Notes: generated from the sequence alone by a model not told the origin. 64,000 nt of DNA from Symbiodinium sp. CCMP2592 (GCA_905221615.1 CAJNDT010003502.1:434001-498000), one strand, 5' to 3'; numbered from the stretch's first letter, positions 25,610 to 38,451 are shown. A program made the numbers and translations.

Positions 25610-28600
25610 TCAGATCTGGTACTGGCAACACATCAGTAGGATGTCACCGGGTGGACTCTGCTCCCACTTCGCCCAGTGCCGCCTCTCCAACACCAAGGTA
25701 GGCGGAATCCAAGAGCGGCTTTTACTCCGAGTGAGCAGCTTCTGCCCGTGTTCATGCATCGGTTTGGACTCCAACCAGAGCCGGACCTCTGAGCTTGGTT
25801 TGCAAAGAGTTCTCTGCAGGCCCGCCACGAGCAGAAAGGCAACCGAAGTCGTTGTTCCCGGTGTCCAGTCGGGCTCCTCGTACACCTTCGCGAATACCCC
25901 GAAGGTTTAGGGCTTCGGGTTTAGGGTATACAGAGGGCGATCTACCAACCACACACGGCAATAGGGTTTAGTTTACAGGGTTAAGTTCACGGTTTGGAAG
26001 CTATATAATAATCATCTACCACCCCCAAACCCAGCAGCCCTCCCGAGCCAGCACGGAATAGCTTGTGCTCGTGGCAGCCGTTATACTATACCAGTCTGCC
26101 TACAGAGCCTACATGAACTAGCTGCTGCAACTACAATCAAGATAGCATTTCTTGAGGCCCTATATTAGTTTTGCTCCGTGTGAAACCGCTGCCGGTGGTT
26201 GCGCTCGCCTCCTCTGCCGCCGCGGGGTGGCATTAACCCCAAGAGCCGCCCGGAGGCGCTGGGCCACAAGCTCTGCCCAGAGAACCCAATTTCCCCTTGC
26301 AGAGGCTCTGTAAAATCATACTTGTCATGGAGCTATGATTATGGTTAGGTAAAGTCCTCAAATCTCAATTATACACATCTGAGTCATCTGAAACCCCAAA
26401 CTTAAACCTAATCCCCCGTTTTCAAACAAAACAACCTCGTAATGCCAGTGCCCTAAAACTAAAACCACCAGATGCTAAATCCCAACCCTGTAGTGCCAAC
26501 CCTAAAACCTCGCAGAACTCCGCACAGGAACCCCCTGGATGAACTCTCAAAGGAACCCTTAAGGAATCCTTGCAAGAACTTAAAAGGGACCCCTAGATAA
26601 ACTCTGAAACGAACCCTTAAGGAATCCTTGCCAGAACGTTGGAGTACCTAGGGCCCCAGCGCGGAGACCGGGCCGGGCTTCTCGTCAGCAAAAAGGTCGA
26701 TCTCGGCTTTGCCCTTTTTCTCCTCTTTTTAAAGGTTTAGGGTTTGGGGTTTAGGGATTTTGGGGGCTTGCTCAACTCAAAGGATCGTGGGAGTTAGTAA
26801 CTAGGGTTATTATAAAAGATAACTACTTATAACCCCAATTAGGGTACTTATAACCTTACTTACTAGAAGGGAAAGATAATGATACTGTGAGGACTCTTTC
26901 AGGAATCTAGAGGGGTTAAGGGCTTAAGGTTTAGGGTTTGGGGCTTTAGGGTGTCGGGCTTCCGAGGTTAGGGCATTAGTTCCTGGGCGTCTAGAGGGCT
27001 AAAGGGCGTCGAGGTTTGGGCGGTGTCGTAGCATTCACGGGTTTAGGGGCTTTACTATAGTAATGTAGCTTAAAGCATTGTAGATACAGAAACCAGTGCT
27101 TGAGTGTCCAGGAAGTAATTACAATCCGGGTTAGCCTTCCGAGTTGCTTCGTTGCTTCTGAATTCTGAATTCAGAGTTAGTATAAAAGGTTCTACGTTCC
27201 ATGATTCGAAACGTTTCGAAACGTATTCCTAATTCTAAACACAGTACAATGTGCCCCAAAACCCACTATTATTCATATGGCCCCTCCCTAAACCTTAATT
27301 CGATGTGGGAAGTTCCGAATGTAGGGGACCCTAAAATAGTGCCCGAATAGTAGGATCCTAATAAGGACCCCCAAGTAAGGTACCCCTAACTTTCGGTAGC
27401 TCCCATATAGAGCCTGTGGTCTCCTTCCTCCCCATCTGAATTCCTGGCTGCGCAGAACCCGCCTAAACCCTAAACTCCTAACATACGGTTGATGATATAA
27501 ATCCTGCATGACCCATAATAAGGAATATACCATAATTCCCATTGTTTAGAATCCTTAAGGTAATGCAGAATTTATATCATCCGTAGGGGCCTTCAGAACT
27601 AGAATCAGGTTGTCAGGGCAAACTGACGAACCAGATACGGTAAAGCCATACGTTTGCAAGTTCAGACAGAACTTGCTCACAATGAATACACCCAATTGCT
27701 CCAGAAACTGGGAGAGTGTTTCGCCTACACACAGACATATGCCATGGCTTGGGGGCCCCAGCAACAGGTCGCCTGTTTGAGCTCTACCTTAACCTACCAA
27801 AAACTACTTTTTTTGTAGGGCCCCTATAAATTCCATGGTAGCGTTTATAATAAGAACCTACAAAAAGTAGGGTTTGGGGGTCTAAGGTAGGCCTCAGAGT
27901 GGCTGAAAGCAAAAGCCCCTCTTCGTGTTTCGGGCTCCGGAGTATGACATGCCATTCTACAAAAAGCCCATAACACCTAGCCTGTCAAGGTGATGTAAAA
28001 GGCAAGCATAGTGAGCAATCCCAAACATGCCGGTTTTCTAGGGCTGACGCAGCGTATGATCTCTGTTACTTCTCTTACTGGATCTTGATATGGGATGTGG
28101 GGTCCTTGCATCCCAATCCTAAGCCTACCTTGCAAACCCTTAACACAGGGTTCAGTTCAGAGTCCGCTGAATTTCAAAAAAAAACTCACACACCCCTCCG
28201 AAGGCTTGCTCTCAGGGTGTTAGGGCCCAAGACGTATCTATACAGACTCTGCACTCACGACGTGAAAAAACCTTCCGCCCAGAGACTCCAAAAACCCTTA
28301 ATTAAGCAATATGCCTTCTATTATATTAAGCTCCCTAATATGACTCACGGTATCCTCCTTAATTAAGTGATATTGCAGTCGGGTGGAAGAAATCCATACC
28401 GTTGTGACTACATCTGGTTCAGTCTAGGGTCGATACTGCTTAGGACTTACAGTATATACGACTTCAGATTCTTCTCGTTCTCATCTTACTTATACTACGA
28501 ACCCCGAGCGTCATACTCCCTGAGCTCCTTCTTCTCCTTCTTCTCTTTCTTCTCCTTCTCCTTCTTACCTAGTTCGTTGTGGGGATAGGTTTAAAAACCT

Positions 28601-31600
28601 ATTAAGTACCCATAAAAATGTAAGATGTAAAAATGTTACCCAACTATGACAAAGTTACTCTTCTTGTCGTCCGGCTTTTCTTCCGGCACTGCACTGGCCG
28701 TTGGCGGCGTGGCCTCGCTTGGCACCTGCTGCACCTGAGCCTTTGGAGGATCCTCGGTCTTCCCGATGTAGGGTTTTGGGTTTAGGGTTTTTTGTTTTTG
28801 TTTTTTTTTATGGGCCCTTTTTTCGTCTGCACTCCACGTTCAGAAAGCCCCATTGGGCGGGCAAAAAACCCTGGCACTCAGCTTGGTGGAAAACCGACAC
28901 TGGTAATAGACGACGAGGTGCTTCGAACTACTTCTCACCATCACCGCAGGATGCATCATCACGTGGATCACTCTCTCGTACAGCCAGTACATCCGAGTCC
29001 CCCGTGTCCCTATCAACCTGTGTTCCCTGTAAGGTACCCGCCGTCCCTGGTCTCCCGGAAGTAGACAAACTGCAAGACCCTGCGGACCCCGACTCCAATC
29101 TCGCTTTCTTGACGGCCACCAAGGTGTCCTCCTGCTCTTCGGCCTCCAAGTCCCGCTGCCCTTCAAAGAGATCAAGCCACTGGGCCCCATGCATTTGTCG
29201 GACTTCCTCGTCAGAAAGCTGTCCCACCTTCCACTGCCTATATGCAACATCCAAGGCCGGCACACGTCCTGACTCCTCCACCTGCAGGGTCTCTTCACTT
29301 GAGCCTCCAGCTCCCCCAGCAGGGCCCTCTTCCTCCGCTGGCAAGGAACCGGCAGTTCTTCCGGAGTCCGTCAAGTCCACCACCCTGTCAGCCATTTCGT
29401 AGTGGAAGTCGAGACCCACTCGGACTGGTCCACCTGAAGACGAGAGGGGGACCATGAGCTCCTGAGTTGAAGACAGGGCACCCCCAGTCAAGGCAGACCC
29501 TCCAGGCGATCCAGAACTCGTTACTGACACCACCATGCGCAGACGAGGGCCAGACGGTGGCGTGTTGAGGACCGTCCACGCTTCCCAGTCCCTGTACTGG
29601 GCCCCCACATGGAAGTTCCAGCGATCCAAATCAGCCTCATTTTCCCTGGCCTCCTCTTCAGCCCTCTGGTCTTCCTCGGCTCGCTCTCTGGCTTCATCTT
29701 CGGACGGCTGCTCACTCTCGTCCAGGACATGGACCCCCTGATTCTGCGACGACCCTTCAGGTGGCCATTGACCAGGGCACGCCCTGAGCATATGGACACT
29801 GTCCATAACCCAGCTGTCATGGGCCCCCGTAGTGCATACATTCCCCGGCTCACTTCCGGCGGCCGAAAGTACCGCGCTGAGAAGTTGATACTGGGCCGTG
29901 GGGATCGTGTTCACCACCGGCTGGATTATGCCTCGAAGTCGCCGTGCCCGCTCAACCTTGTCGCTTCTTCCATCCCGTTAAGTCCAGAGTTGATAAACTC
30001 GATAGCATCGGTCCAAGCATTCCTCGCCCTCAGGTAGGTTTGCATGTGCAAACTCTCCTCATAGTCAGGGTCCCCTTCCTCATTGTCCTCGTCCTCCACC
30101 TGGACCACCACATGTTCTCCAGACAAGTGTCGGTTACACTGCAGGAGCTGACAGGTTTCGATCAGCAACATCGCCCTGACACGCATCAGTCCCAACTGCA
30201 TCATCGTGATCTCGTGAACACCCATTCCGGCCATCATCTGCTTTCTGTCTGCGGCAGACTCAGCCCGGAGGACCGTGCCATTCGGAATGATGTCGTCCGG
30301 TCCCCTGATGCCCAACATCTGCAGCCACATGGCGACAGCATCATCAACTGTCATGTGGGTAGATCTGGAGGCCGCCGGTCTATCCCTCCGTGCACACGAG
30401 TCCGCTCCTCTGCTATGTCCAGCACGAGCCTCAGGTAGCAACCATCGGGGATTCACCGGTGTTTTAGTTGATCTCCATGGGGCTGCCGCCTCTCTCCCAA
30501 CCCTTGATACGTAGTTTTCCGAGGTCACCCTACCCGATGTCCGGCGAGGTGTGTCTGTCCCTCTCCTCCGTCGACGATCCCCTGACCTTTCACGAGGCGG
30601 GTCGCGGTCCTCCTGCCACTGCGCGGGGGTGATCGCAATCTCTTCGGCTTGCCTTTGTCCATGAAGGAAGAGGAATCACCCGTTGTGGGCGCCATGGCCC
30701 CCCTTGGAGCATGCATTCTCCACCGCATCCGTGTTCGCTGCAGCATGCCCCTAGCATTGATGTAGCGAAGGCTGTCCTCCCCCAACGTTCGACGGAGGTC
30801 AGCCACCCTGGTTTCCCACAGCTCCGCCTCGATCCACACTGCCATCTCGTCCATCTCAAGGTCCCCTAGACATCCCGGACTCGCTCGATGTGTCACCGTC
30901 CTGGTAAATCTCGCCCAAAACGTGCCACAGTTCCCAGGGAAGGGGTCATCCCCTCGGTTGGCGGCCAAATGGGTGATCGCCTGACCAAGTTCTTCCCATC
31001 TTTCCACCGGAACTTGCCAGGTCAGGTAGGCGTGCAAGGCCGTCTCGAAGTTACCCGGAGTATCGAGGTAGTCAGTGGCGACTGCCACTCCTGAGGACGA
31101 AGAACTCGCCCCTCCGCTCGAGCAAGCCAATGGGGCCGACACTCGCCGACGTTTGACTGCATTTTCCTCGCCTCGTCGCCAAGCCATGCGCATGTCCGAC
31201 TCCATCACCGGGGCCGCCCTCATTTCTTGAACTGTGTCACTCTCCCATCCTGTGGCTTCCTCCACATCATCCGTTCTTTCCACCCACAGCTCAGACTCAA
31301 GCCACCATGCGAGGAGGTACTGATGGTCCGTCTCGTCGGGTTTAGGATTTAGGGTTTAGGGTTTTGGGTTTAGGGTTTAGGGTTTAGTGTTTAGGGTTCA
31401 GGGTTTTGGGTTTAGGGGCCAGAGACTCCAACATCCTTTAATTAAGGAATATTCCTCAAATTATAGTAGGATCCCTAATATGATTTGAGGAATATTCCTT
31501 AATTGAGGGATATTGGAGTCTCTGGGTAAGGTTTCGGCTTTAGGATGCATTTGGGGCTGAGGGTTTAGGATATGTTTAGGGCTTATAGGGTTTAGGGTTT

Positions 31601-32700
31601 AGGATGTGTTTAGGGATTAGGTTTTAAGGTCTTGCACATTATAGGGTTTAGCTTTGAGGGTTTGGAAGTTGTGGTTTTGGAGTAGGGGCTGATAAGCATG
31701 AGGGTTTGAGGGTGATAGGGTTCGCTGCCTTCTGCTTTCCTTCCTTTTTCTCTTTCTTGTCCTTCTTTTCCTTCTTCTCCTGGGTTTTATGGTTTAGGGT
31801 TTAAGCTTCTGGCGTTTAGGGGTCTCAGACCCACAAAAAGGGGAAAAGGGCCCACTGTGAGTCGTCCTATAGCCCTAAGGACCGGGAAGGTACCGTAAAG
31901 GTATGAAGGCTGTCCCTAAGGCTCCATGTACCTATATAGTATATACTTAGGCCTTAAAGTACCTATATCGGGACCCCTTTAAGGCCTAAGTATCTACTAT
32001 AAAGGTACATGGAGCCTTTGGGTGTATGAAAGGCTTAGGGTTTAAGCAGGGCTTAGCCTCGAGGCTTTCCCATTCCTAAGGCTCCATCTTCCAATACAGC
32101 ACATATACTTAGACCTTAAAGGGTTCCTATACTATACCCCTGTTTGGTGTTCCAATATTACAAACCCTAAGGGTCCATGTACCCAAGTAATATATACTTT
32201 GGCCCCAAAGTACCTATGTACGGACTACTTTGAGGCCAAAGTATAAAGTACTTCGGCACAAGGACTCTTAGGGATATACGTGCATGGAGCCTTACCCTAG
32301 GCATCCAAGAACTCATATATTAAGGCTTTTGGCGCCCAAAGACCATATCATATAAGGCTTTTGGGCTATGTTGATGCCCAGGGTTAGGGGCATGCTAGGA
32401 TGCAAGCTCAATGTAGACACAGGTTAAGGTACAACGTGCAAGGCGCAGCGTAGCAGCACAAGGGCAAACTCCTCACATATAAAACATTATAACACCGGCT
32501 GTATAATCTCGCCAAGATTGCAAAAACAAGCCTGTAAACCATCAACAAAATCGACAAAAACCCGTAAACACCCAAACTATGGATCCCGCAAATCTAAAGC
32601 ACCGAAGACCTTAACTTCCAACGCCCCACGTGTTCAGGCAAGTGCCTGGTCCCCTTTCTCTTTCTTTTCCTTCTTCTCTTTCTTGGCTTTCACGGTCTTC
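25610..32700 (-). CDS. Lys/Glu-rich spliced gene (partial model, 6 exons)
   Basis: Exons: 32652-32700, 31729-31779, 28659-28740, 28528(or 28513)-28568, 26669-26722, 25610-25885. All acceptors are AG|G; donors in order are GA, GC, GT, GA, GT; phases agree across all five introns. The protein moves from basic KKEKKEKKEKG repeats, through a Pro/Ala linker (VPSEATPPTASAVPEEKPDD), to another KKEKEKKEKKEKK stretch, then AEIDLFADEKPGP and a 91-residue ordinary domain (VYEEPDWTPGTTTSVAFLLV ... EVRLWLESKPMHEHG) ending in TGA at 25610. An open island at 26.16-26.29 kb could be an alternative exon. The start is not found; 33002-33049 may be further 5'. Family not recognised. Confidence 0.5.
27304..27411. 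mobile_element. Family B copy
   Basis: Diverged ends GTGGGAAGTTCCGAATGTAG and CTTTCGGTAGCTCCC. Confidence 0.65.
27488..27581. mobile_element. Family H copy
   Basis: GGTTGATGATATAAATCCTG and the diverged arm GCAGAATTTATATCATCC. Confidence 0.75.
28569..28658 (-). mobile_element. 90-bp short intron related to fumarase introns 6 and 7
   Basis: GT-AG intron between two Lys-rich exons. Its central part (ACATTTTTATGGGTACTTAATAGG, split here as ACATTTTTATGGG and TACTTAATAGG) resembles the body of fumarase intron 7 (TTATTGGGCTCTTAATAGG). It ends AACTAG before GTAAG. Confidence 0.45.
28928..31330 (-). other. 2.4-kb open-frame block nested in an intron (unknown; possible retroelement or decayed gene)
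   Basis: The block lies in sense orientation inside the intron 28741-31728. Three consecutive frames are open: about 31330-30525 (over 250 codons), 30528-29926 (200) and about 29985-28928 (329 plus upstream codons). Adjacent frames overlap, by 4 nt at 30525-30528 and by about 60 nt near 29926-29985, so a single ancestral frame broken by two frameshifts, or programmed frameshifting, is possible. The DNA lacks CCCTAAA repeats and A-J elements, while both edges abut TTTAGGG-rich DNA. The peptides are Arg/Glu-rich with no Cys-His knuckle, protease or polymerase motif that I can see. No ATG at the 5' edge. Function not recognised. Confidence 0.5.
31421..31525. mobile_element. Family F element, reference copy
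   Basis: CCAGAGACTCCAACATCCTT and its inverse (TATTGGAGTCTCTGG) bound AT-rich inner arms (TTAATTAAGGAATATTCCTC). Other copies: 6007-6113 and a diverged one at 28287-28372. Confidence 0.8.
31914..32021. mobile_element. Family J element (relative of A)
   Basis: 108 bp; CCCTAAGGCTCCATGTACC and GGTACATGGAGCCTTTGGG arms; inner ATACTTAGGCCTTAAAGTAC. A mixed A/J cluster follows at 32079-32300. Confidence 0.75.
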
Positions 32701-33001
32701 CTAGGGCAAGAGGGCTTTACTGGCAAGTACTATCAGCACCCTGATAATTTTGTTGAAAATTAATACATTGGTTCGAACAATTTGTAACTCGCCAGGCTTC
32801 TATACTAACCCAATGCTCGACTCTCGGCATTGTTGAGATTCACCAGGGTTGAGCTTAGTTTAAGGCTTTGTGGTGCGCAGAGTCAGCCAAGATATATGCC
32901 TAAACTACTAGAGAGCTTAGTACCAAGACCTTTTGGGGTACGTGTCGTGGTTACACCCAAATCCCGAACCCTCACTATACAGCACTTGAAGGGAAGACGT
33001 C

Positions 33002-33049
33002 GACGATCTTGCCACCGAACGTCTCGGTCGCGTCTGGAGCAGGTGACTC
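33002..33049 (-). CDS. Candidate exon upstream of the Lys-rich gene
   Basis: GCAG|GAGTCA to GTC|GACGTC, 16 codons, ESPAPDATETFGGKIV. Its phase does not join directly to the exon at 32700, so at least one exon would lie between. Confidence 0.35.
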
Positions 33050-35082
33050 CTGCAGCTTCCCGTAGCTTCACGGGTTAGGGGGTTTGGGTTGGGTTTAAGG
33101 GTTCAACCCCTCAACAAGAAGGGTGCACGTTTTCTTGCGGTTTTGTCTCAAGTCGAAACTCTTTGGAGGCCTACAGATGGGGCTTTCTAGGGCCTTGGTT
33201 GGTTGATCCTGACAGGGCTTGTGCAGTTGGATTTAGACGCGGCGTTTATGGGGTTTTGTAGGGCTTCGCGGTTGTAACTTAAGTACGGGGTGCACATGCT
33301 TGCACAGAAGGTCAGGGACAGATTCCGCGTATTCCTGTATTTTGCTTTGTAGCTAACTTAAGCTCTAGGATACCGTGGGTGAAAGACGAAACACAACGGA
33401 AGACAAGCGAACTAGAAGCTGCTCGACTCGCCAGATGCAGAATGTCGCGTTGAGTTTTCGGGTTTAAGGTGCAGGGTGTAGATGAAGGGCGCAGGCTTTA
33501 GGGTCAAGGCTTTCACCATAGCTGTAGACGCTCGACCTCAAAACAGAAGCTCTTTGTAATAAAGCAAGACGACAATGCACAGGAAAACAACAGGTCAGCA
33601 TGACAACCGGTGTAACATCAATGAGAGAATAGAAGCAGCATGCACGGATCTGGTTGCCCCAGTACGTACTGGAAAATGACGGTGCTCAACCTTTCAGCAA
33701 CATCTCACAGTTTTCGGCTGCATTGAGAATCTAAAACCGCGTGCAACCTGGTAGTAGTAACAACAGTAGCGAAAGCTGTGCGACAAACCAATAAAAAATA
33801 GTCACAGTAGAACAACACTAAAGACAACAATCGTGGGTCAATCGCACAACGCCCTAAACCCTGGACCCTGAACCCCAAAATCGAGCAATCCTGCTGCAGT
33901 GCCCTTATTGGAATGCTCTTCAGAAACCCTTGCCTCAACCAAAGCCTTGAGGGAACCCTGCGGTAAAGAAAAGCAGAACCCTTTGCGACTCTGTGCAACT
34001 GCAGGTTGCCTCTGTTGCAGCTCCATCTGCCTCATGCGGCTTGAAAACCCGGTTAAACCTTAAACCCTGAACCCCTAAACCCGGTCCTTGGGTCGTAGGT
34101 CTTGCTTCAGGGATCCGTTAAGGGTTCCTTTAAAGAGTTCTACAGGGGTTACAGCGGGTGGAGTTTAGGCTTTGAGAGTTCGGGTTTTAGGATCTATCAC
34201 AAAAATGGGTGTGGGAGCTGCTTAAAGCGGCAGGAGTTCGGAAACTGGGGTGCAAGGCTGAGGCTTGTAATTATAAGGTTTCAGGATTAAAGACTTCGAG
34301 ATTTTTGAAGGCTCAAGGCAGTCTGCACTTCTCCAGGAGGCTATAATAAAGGTGGAGATGATCTTGCCGCCGCGACTTGGCCCGGGTACAATCTTTGGCT
34401 CAACGTATGTAGGGGAAACCTATAAGGCCTAAGTGCGAACTCTTTGGAAGTTCTTAAAGAACAATTAATGTGTACCTGAGATAGCTCCCATACTCTTCTA
34501 AGCCGCTTCCCGAATTTGTAGGGACCCTTCCCAAAACAGTACTAGTAAGGTAGTTAAACGCAGGTACTACAAACAGAATTCACAACAGCACGCCAGCAAC
34601 GCAATGGATACCCGATGCAACTCCTGCTGAACGCCTGAACCTCTCCCGATGCGCCTTTCGCTTGGGCATGAGTCCGCAGGCTCACTCCAGCATGGTCGTG
34701 GTAGGCGGAAGCCGCTAACCCTAAACCCTAGGGTGCATCTTGCAGGTTGTGCAAGAATGCTTGGGTGTCGTTGTTTGTTAAGCTCTGAATAGTCAGGGCT
34801 GGGCTGAGGGCGGTTTGGCGTCTTAAGTTAAAGCAACCAATTTGCCCAAAGCTTTCCACCGATCTTTGCAAGGTAGCTTTGGGGGGATTCTTTCGAGAGG
34901 TGGACTATTAAGGCTCCGCACGGCTTTTTGCGATGTACTCTGAAGGATTGCAGGGTGTAGGGTAAGTTTATTATAGGCTTATAGGGCGGGGTTTCACGCG
35001 GTAGAGCTTTGGATATGTGACGCAATAGCGAGTTCAGGTGAAGGTTGAACGGCCGGCGCTACAGGTTTAGGGTTTATAGGGT

Positions 35083-35324
35083 TTACTCTCTGTGCAGCCT
35101 GCAGAGTTTGGTCCTTGCGCTGAAGCATGTTTCGTGGTACTGGTCTAAAGGAGCTTTGAACAAAACATGGTCATAGGTGTTTGTCCTGTCGTTTGTAAGC
35201 TCCGTAGGGGCAACAGCTACAGCAAAGCATTCAAGAGTTTCAGAACATGCAATGCCAGCCACAAAGCTTGAAGTCCTCTGCCTTACGCTCAGGGCTGCAC
35301 ACCCTTGCCCGAAAGAATGTAAAC
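35083..35324 (-). CDS. Terminal exon of an unknown gene
   Basis: A 242-nt open stretch starts after GAAG|GTTTAC (phase 2) and runs to a TGA at 35083. The peptide (FVAGIACSETLECFAVAVAP, then TELTNDRTNTYDHVLFKAPL) has ordinary protein composition, unlike the flanking repeat DNA. It may be the 3' exon of a gene whose upstream exons are at 36.6, 38.4 and 41.3 kb. Function unknown. Confidence 0.45.
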
Positions 35325-35909
35325 CTTCTAGCCAAGACGGAGGCGCGTATATGCCCAACAAAAAGATGATACCCGACCCTCGAAGCTAAATACCGAAACC
35401 CCAAACCCTAAACAGAAAGCCCTCAGCCCTAAGCCCTAAACCCGCAACCCTAAACCGTACGCTTCAGGTATTTTCGGGTACTGCCTGGGTGGGGGCGGGC
35501 ACAGTGGAGGCTCCCTCCACTTTGAGTTCTGCCAAAGACTACAAGAAATATTACGCATAGGGGCCTTGAGAATGAAACTTGAGAGCTAAACTAGGGCTTG
35601 GGGGGAATATTTGTCATGGTATAAATACAAGGGGAGTATCATCACTAACGGTTCCGCGGCCGAACCCTTTTACACGGAACTCGGGTTCGGACAATGATGC
35701 TGTTGAGTGCCGTGAAGTGTCTGTCGCTTCAAAGTGCTAGACAGCTAACAGTCGGTCACGTTTGCGACTTTCACCTTACTTCTGCTATACTCCCGGCGTG
35801 CAGTACGAGCACCATGAACACCAAAATCAGAACACCGAACTCCATGAAGCTTAATAGCCTGAAGCCATAAAGAAAAACCCTGAACGCCATGTCAAGCCAT
35901 GAAGACATA

Positions 35910-36021
35910 CCCTAAGGGTCCATGTACTCATATAGTATATACATTGGCCTTAATGTAGTCCCTATATAATTAGTTACATTGGGGCCCATGTACCTCTATA
36001 TGGGTACATGGACCCTTAGGG
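35910..36021. mobile_element. Family A copy
   Basis: 112 bp, centre CCCTATATAATTAGTTACAT. Lies between the terminal exon at 35.1-35.3 kb and the exon at 36.6 kb. Confidence 0.85.
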
Positions 36022-36260
36022 ATACAGCCCGAGGCCGAATCGTGAAGAGGCCTAGCAGTCTCTTGTCGATCCACGCTTCATCGTTTGGGCTCCGGGTTTG
36101 AGGGTTTAGGGTGTACCTCAGCCCTGAAGAACCTACCTTTTTGAGGACTTATATAAGGAAATCATAATAGGGAACCCTAAAAAGGTAGTTTATTCAGGGT
36201 TAAGGTAGGGCTTAGGGAACCCTGAACCGTAAACGCTAAAACCGAAACCCTTGCAAACTA

Positions 36261-36362
36261 TAGGGGCCTTGACTAAACAGTGTAGGATTCTGGGGCCTAC
36301 TATACTATAGTTATAGTCAGGAACCCCCAAACAGTGTTAGTAATCATTATTCAGGCCCCTAT
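36261..36362. mobile_element. Family C copy
   Basis: TAGGGGCCTTGACTAAACAG and ATTATTCAGGCCCCTATA; lies just 5' on the plus strand of the 36.6-kb exon. Confidence 0.75.
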
Positions 36363-36581
36363 ATCAACGTGTAAGGTCCCAACTGGCACATGCCTTGTGG
36401 CATGTGTGGAACCGACTCTACCGTGGCATGTAACATTTCGCACAAGACTAAAGCCGAAACTCTGAAGCAAAAGCCCAGGCCCTATAGCTCCCTAGACTTT
36501 TATCGCCATCTTGATGCCGCCAGCGGCGGCTGCCACCACTTGGGCAAGTGGAGCTGGGTGAGCTCGCCAGGTTTATCGCAC

Positions 36582-36704
36582 GAAGGGCCATGCTTTCCCA
36601 TCCCCTGCTTCCGGTGTTATGTGGCTAAAGTGTACTTGCCGCCCCGATTCCATATATGCCATCACAGAATATACCCTCCCAAACCATGTCACAATCATGA
36701 AGGC
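36582..36704 (-). CDS. Internal exon, unknown gene
   Basis: 41 codons between AAAG|GCC and donor TTC|GTGCGA; the peptide begins AFMIVTWFGRVYSVMAYMES and ends EAGDGKAWPF. The plus strand is also open here with its own AG|G acceptor (36571-36702). I prefer minus on composition and because every other supported gene runs minus. Confidence 0.4.
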
Positions 36705-37725
36705 CTTTGGATAGGGAGTTTAGGTTCGGAGCTCAGGATTGGGGCGATTAGGGTTGGGGGTTGATTGGGGAATTACCGGGGAGTTTTTGTAGGGAGTTTA
36801 GGAAGTAGGGTTTACGGAGAAATCTGTCGACTGTATTTGCCGGGTTACGCAGGGACAAATGGCCAGCGACTTGCGCCGCTTCTGCACAGCAGCGAAGCGA
36901 TGCAAATCAGCAGTGGTGGTCTCCGTCCAAGGAGTAGGCGATTACATATATCTGGGCTTTGTCTTCTGGGAGTTCGACAAACGGCTGAAGTAATCTGACA
37001 CTGGCCGCGGCTCTGGATCAATTGGAACCAGACGGAATGATAGTACTACTTATACTATACCCTCCAGCGTCGTTCCTGTTCTGGTCAGCATCTCTTCCTG
37101 TTGGTCTGGATTTTCGGATAGGAGCAATGCCGTAAGCTATGGACGTGACCTTAACATTAGAGCAGGGTATCGATCAACCTGTTACACACAAATAATGTAG
37201 GGGCAGCTAGTAATTATTCATTCAAACCCCACAACCCCCCAAACTGCGAAACCCTAAACCCGGAAAACCTAAACAAATAAAACGAAACCCTAAACCCTAA
37301 ATCCTTCAGGAACCCTAATAGCAACCCCAAACCTTTAACGAACCCTTATCAACCCATAACCCTTGGGCACCCGGAGCCTGAGGGAATGAGCCCCCCATAT
37401 GCCTAAAAGGCCCAAAGAGTTCCTAAACAAGAACCACCAAACCCTCAGGGGTTTGGGGTTTTTAGGGTTTGAGGAGTTCAAGGTTTTAGAGTTTAGGGTT
37501 TAGGGTTTGAGGGGTTTAGGGTGTAGGGCTTTGAGGTTTTAGGGTTTTGGGGCCTTTAAGGTTTAGGGGGTTCTAGGGCTTTAGGGTGTAAATAGGGCCT
37601 TTAGGGTTTAAGGGTTACCGGTCCGAGTTGTCCTTGTTTGTACTTGGACCCTTAGGGAGGGGGGGGGGGTCACAGTTTTTCGCTAGGCTTTGAGAAGTCT
37701 TGGGCTTCAGGGTGGAGCCTTACCA

Positions 37726-37848
37726 GATACTTAAAGGATCATGGGACTTAGTAACTAGGGTTATAATTATAATTAGGGTAACTGTACTTATAGCCCCAAT
37801 TGAGGTACTTATCACCTTACTTACTAAGTCCCATGACCCTCCAAGTAC
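37726..37848. mobile_element. Family D element, reference copy
   Basis: TACTTAAAGGATCATGGGAC and its inverse GTCCCATGACCCTCCAAGTA; inner arms TTAGTAACTAGGGTTATAAT and CTTACTTACTAAG. Related copies at 7205-7345, 24600-24716, 26775-26885 and 39985-40140. Confidence 0.75.
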
Positions 37849-38417
37849 ACAAAGGCCTTTGCTATATGATCAGAAAACTTCTACCTAACGGAACCCCGAG
37901 GAACGGTATATTAAACCCCAAGCCCTAATTTCAAAACCGAAGCCGCGAATCCTACATTTGATCACTAACTTTGTCCCACAGGTAAGGGTAATAATTAGAA
38001 TAGGGTTTTGGGGGGCCCATTATACTCGAATCATAATAAGGAACCCCCTCTTGATAATAGTATAGGTAACTATTTAGGCCCCTGTATTACGGTGTTTCGC
38101 TGTTTCAAGGGCCGTCTCCTTGGAAACTTGCTGTCCAGCTCCGAGGCGTTTTGCCGAAAGCTGGTGAACGGCGTCCGAAGGAGGGGTATTCAGAAAACTA
38201 GGGATGCGGTTTAGGATTTAGGGTTTAAGGGTTACCTAAAGCGTGGGAAGGCTTTCAAGGGTTGTAAGGCCCCGAATATTTGGAACAGGCTTTTGGGAGA
38301 ATGTTTTCTGACAGGTATACAGGGCAATATAAGGGGACATATTCTTAACAAGCGGGGTCATGCTTTAGCTGTCTGTTTGAAGCGTCCCTGAGTTTTCTGG
38401 CTTTCCCAGATCTCAGC

Positions 38418-38451
38418 GGAAGTTGTACTTGATGGGAGGGAGGTCGGCGTC
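38418..38451 (-). CDS. Small internal exon, unknown gene
   Basis: 34 nt, ACAG|GACGCC to TTC C|GCTGAG, encoding DADLPPIKYNF. The overlapping plus frame (38443-38532) is a competing reading. Confidence 0.33.

Noticed and set aside
36571-36702. Plus-strand exon VYRTKGHAFPSPASGV and onwards, with an AG|G acceptor and GC donor.
   Set aside because: Occupies the same DNA as the minus exon, whose peptide is more protein-like and whose strand matches the neighbours; not fully excluded.
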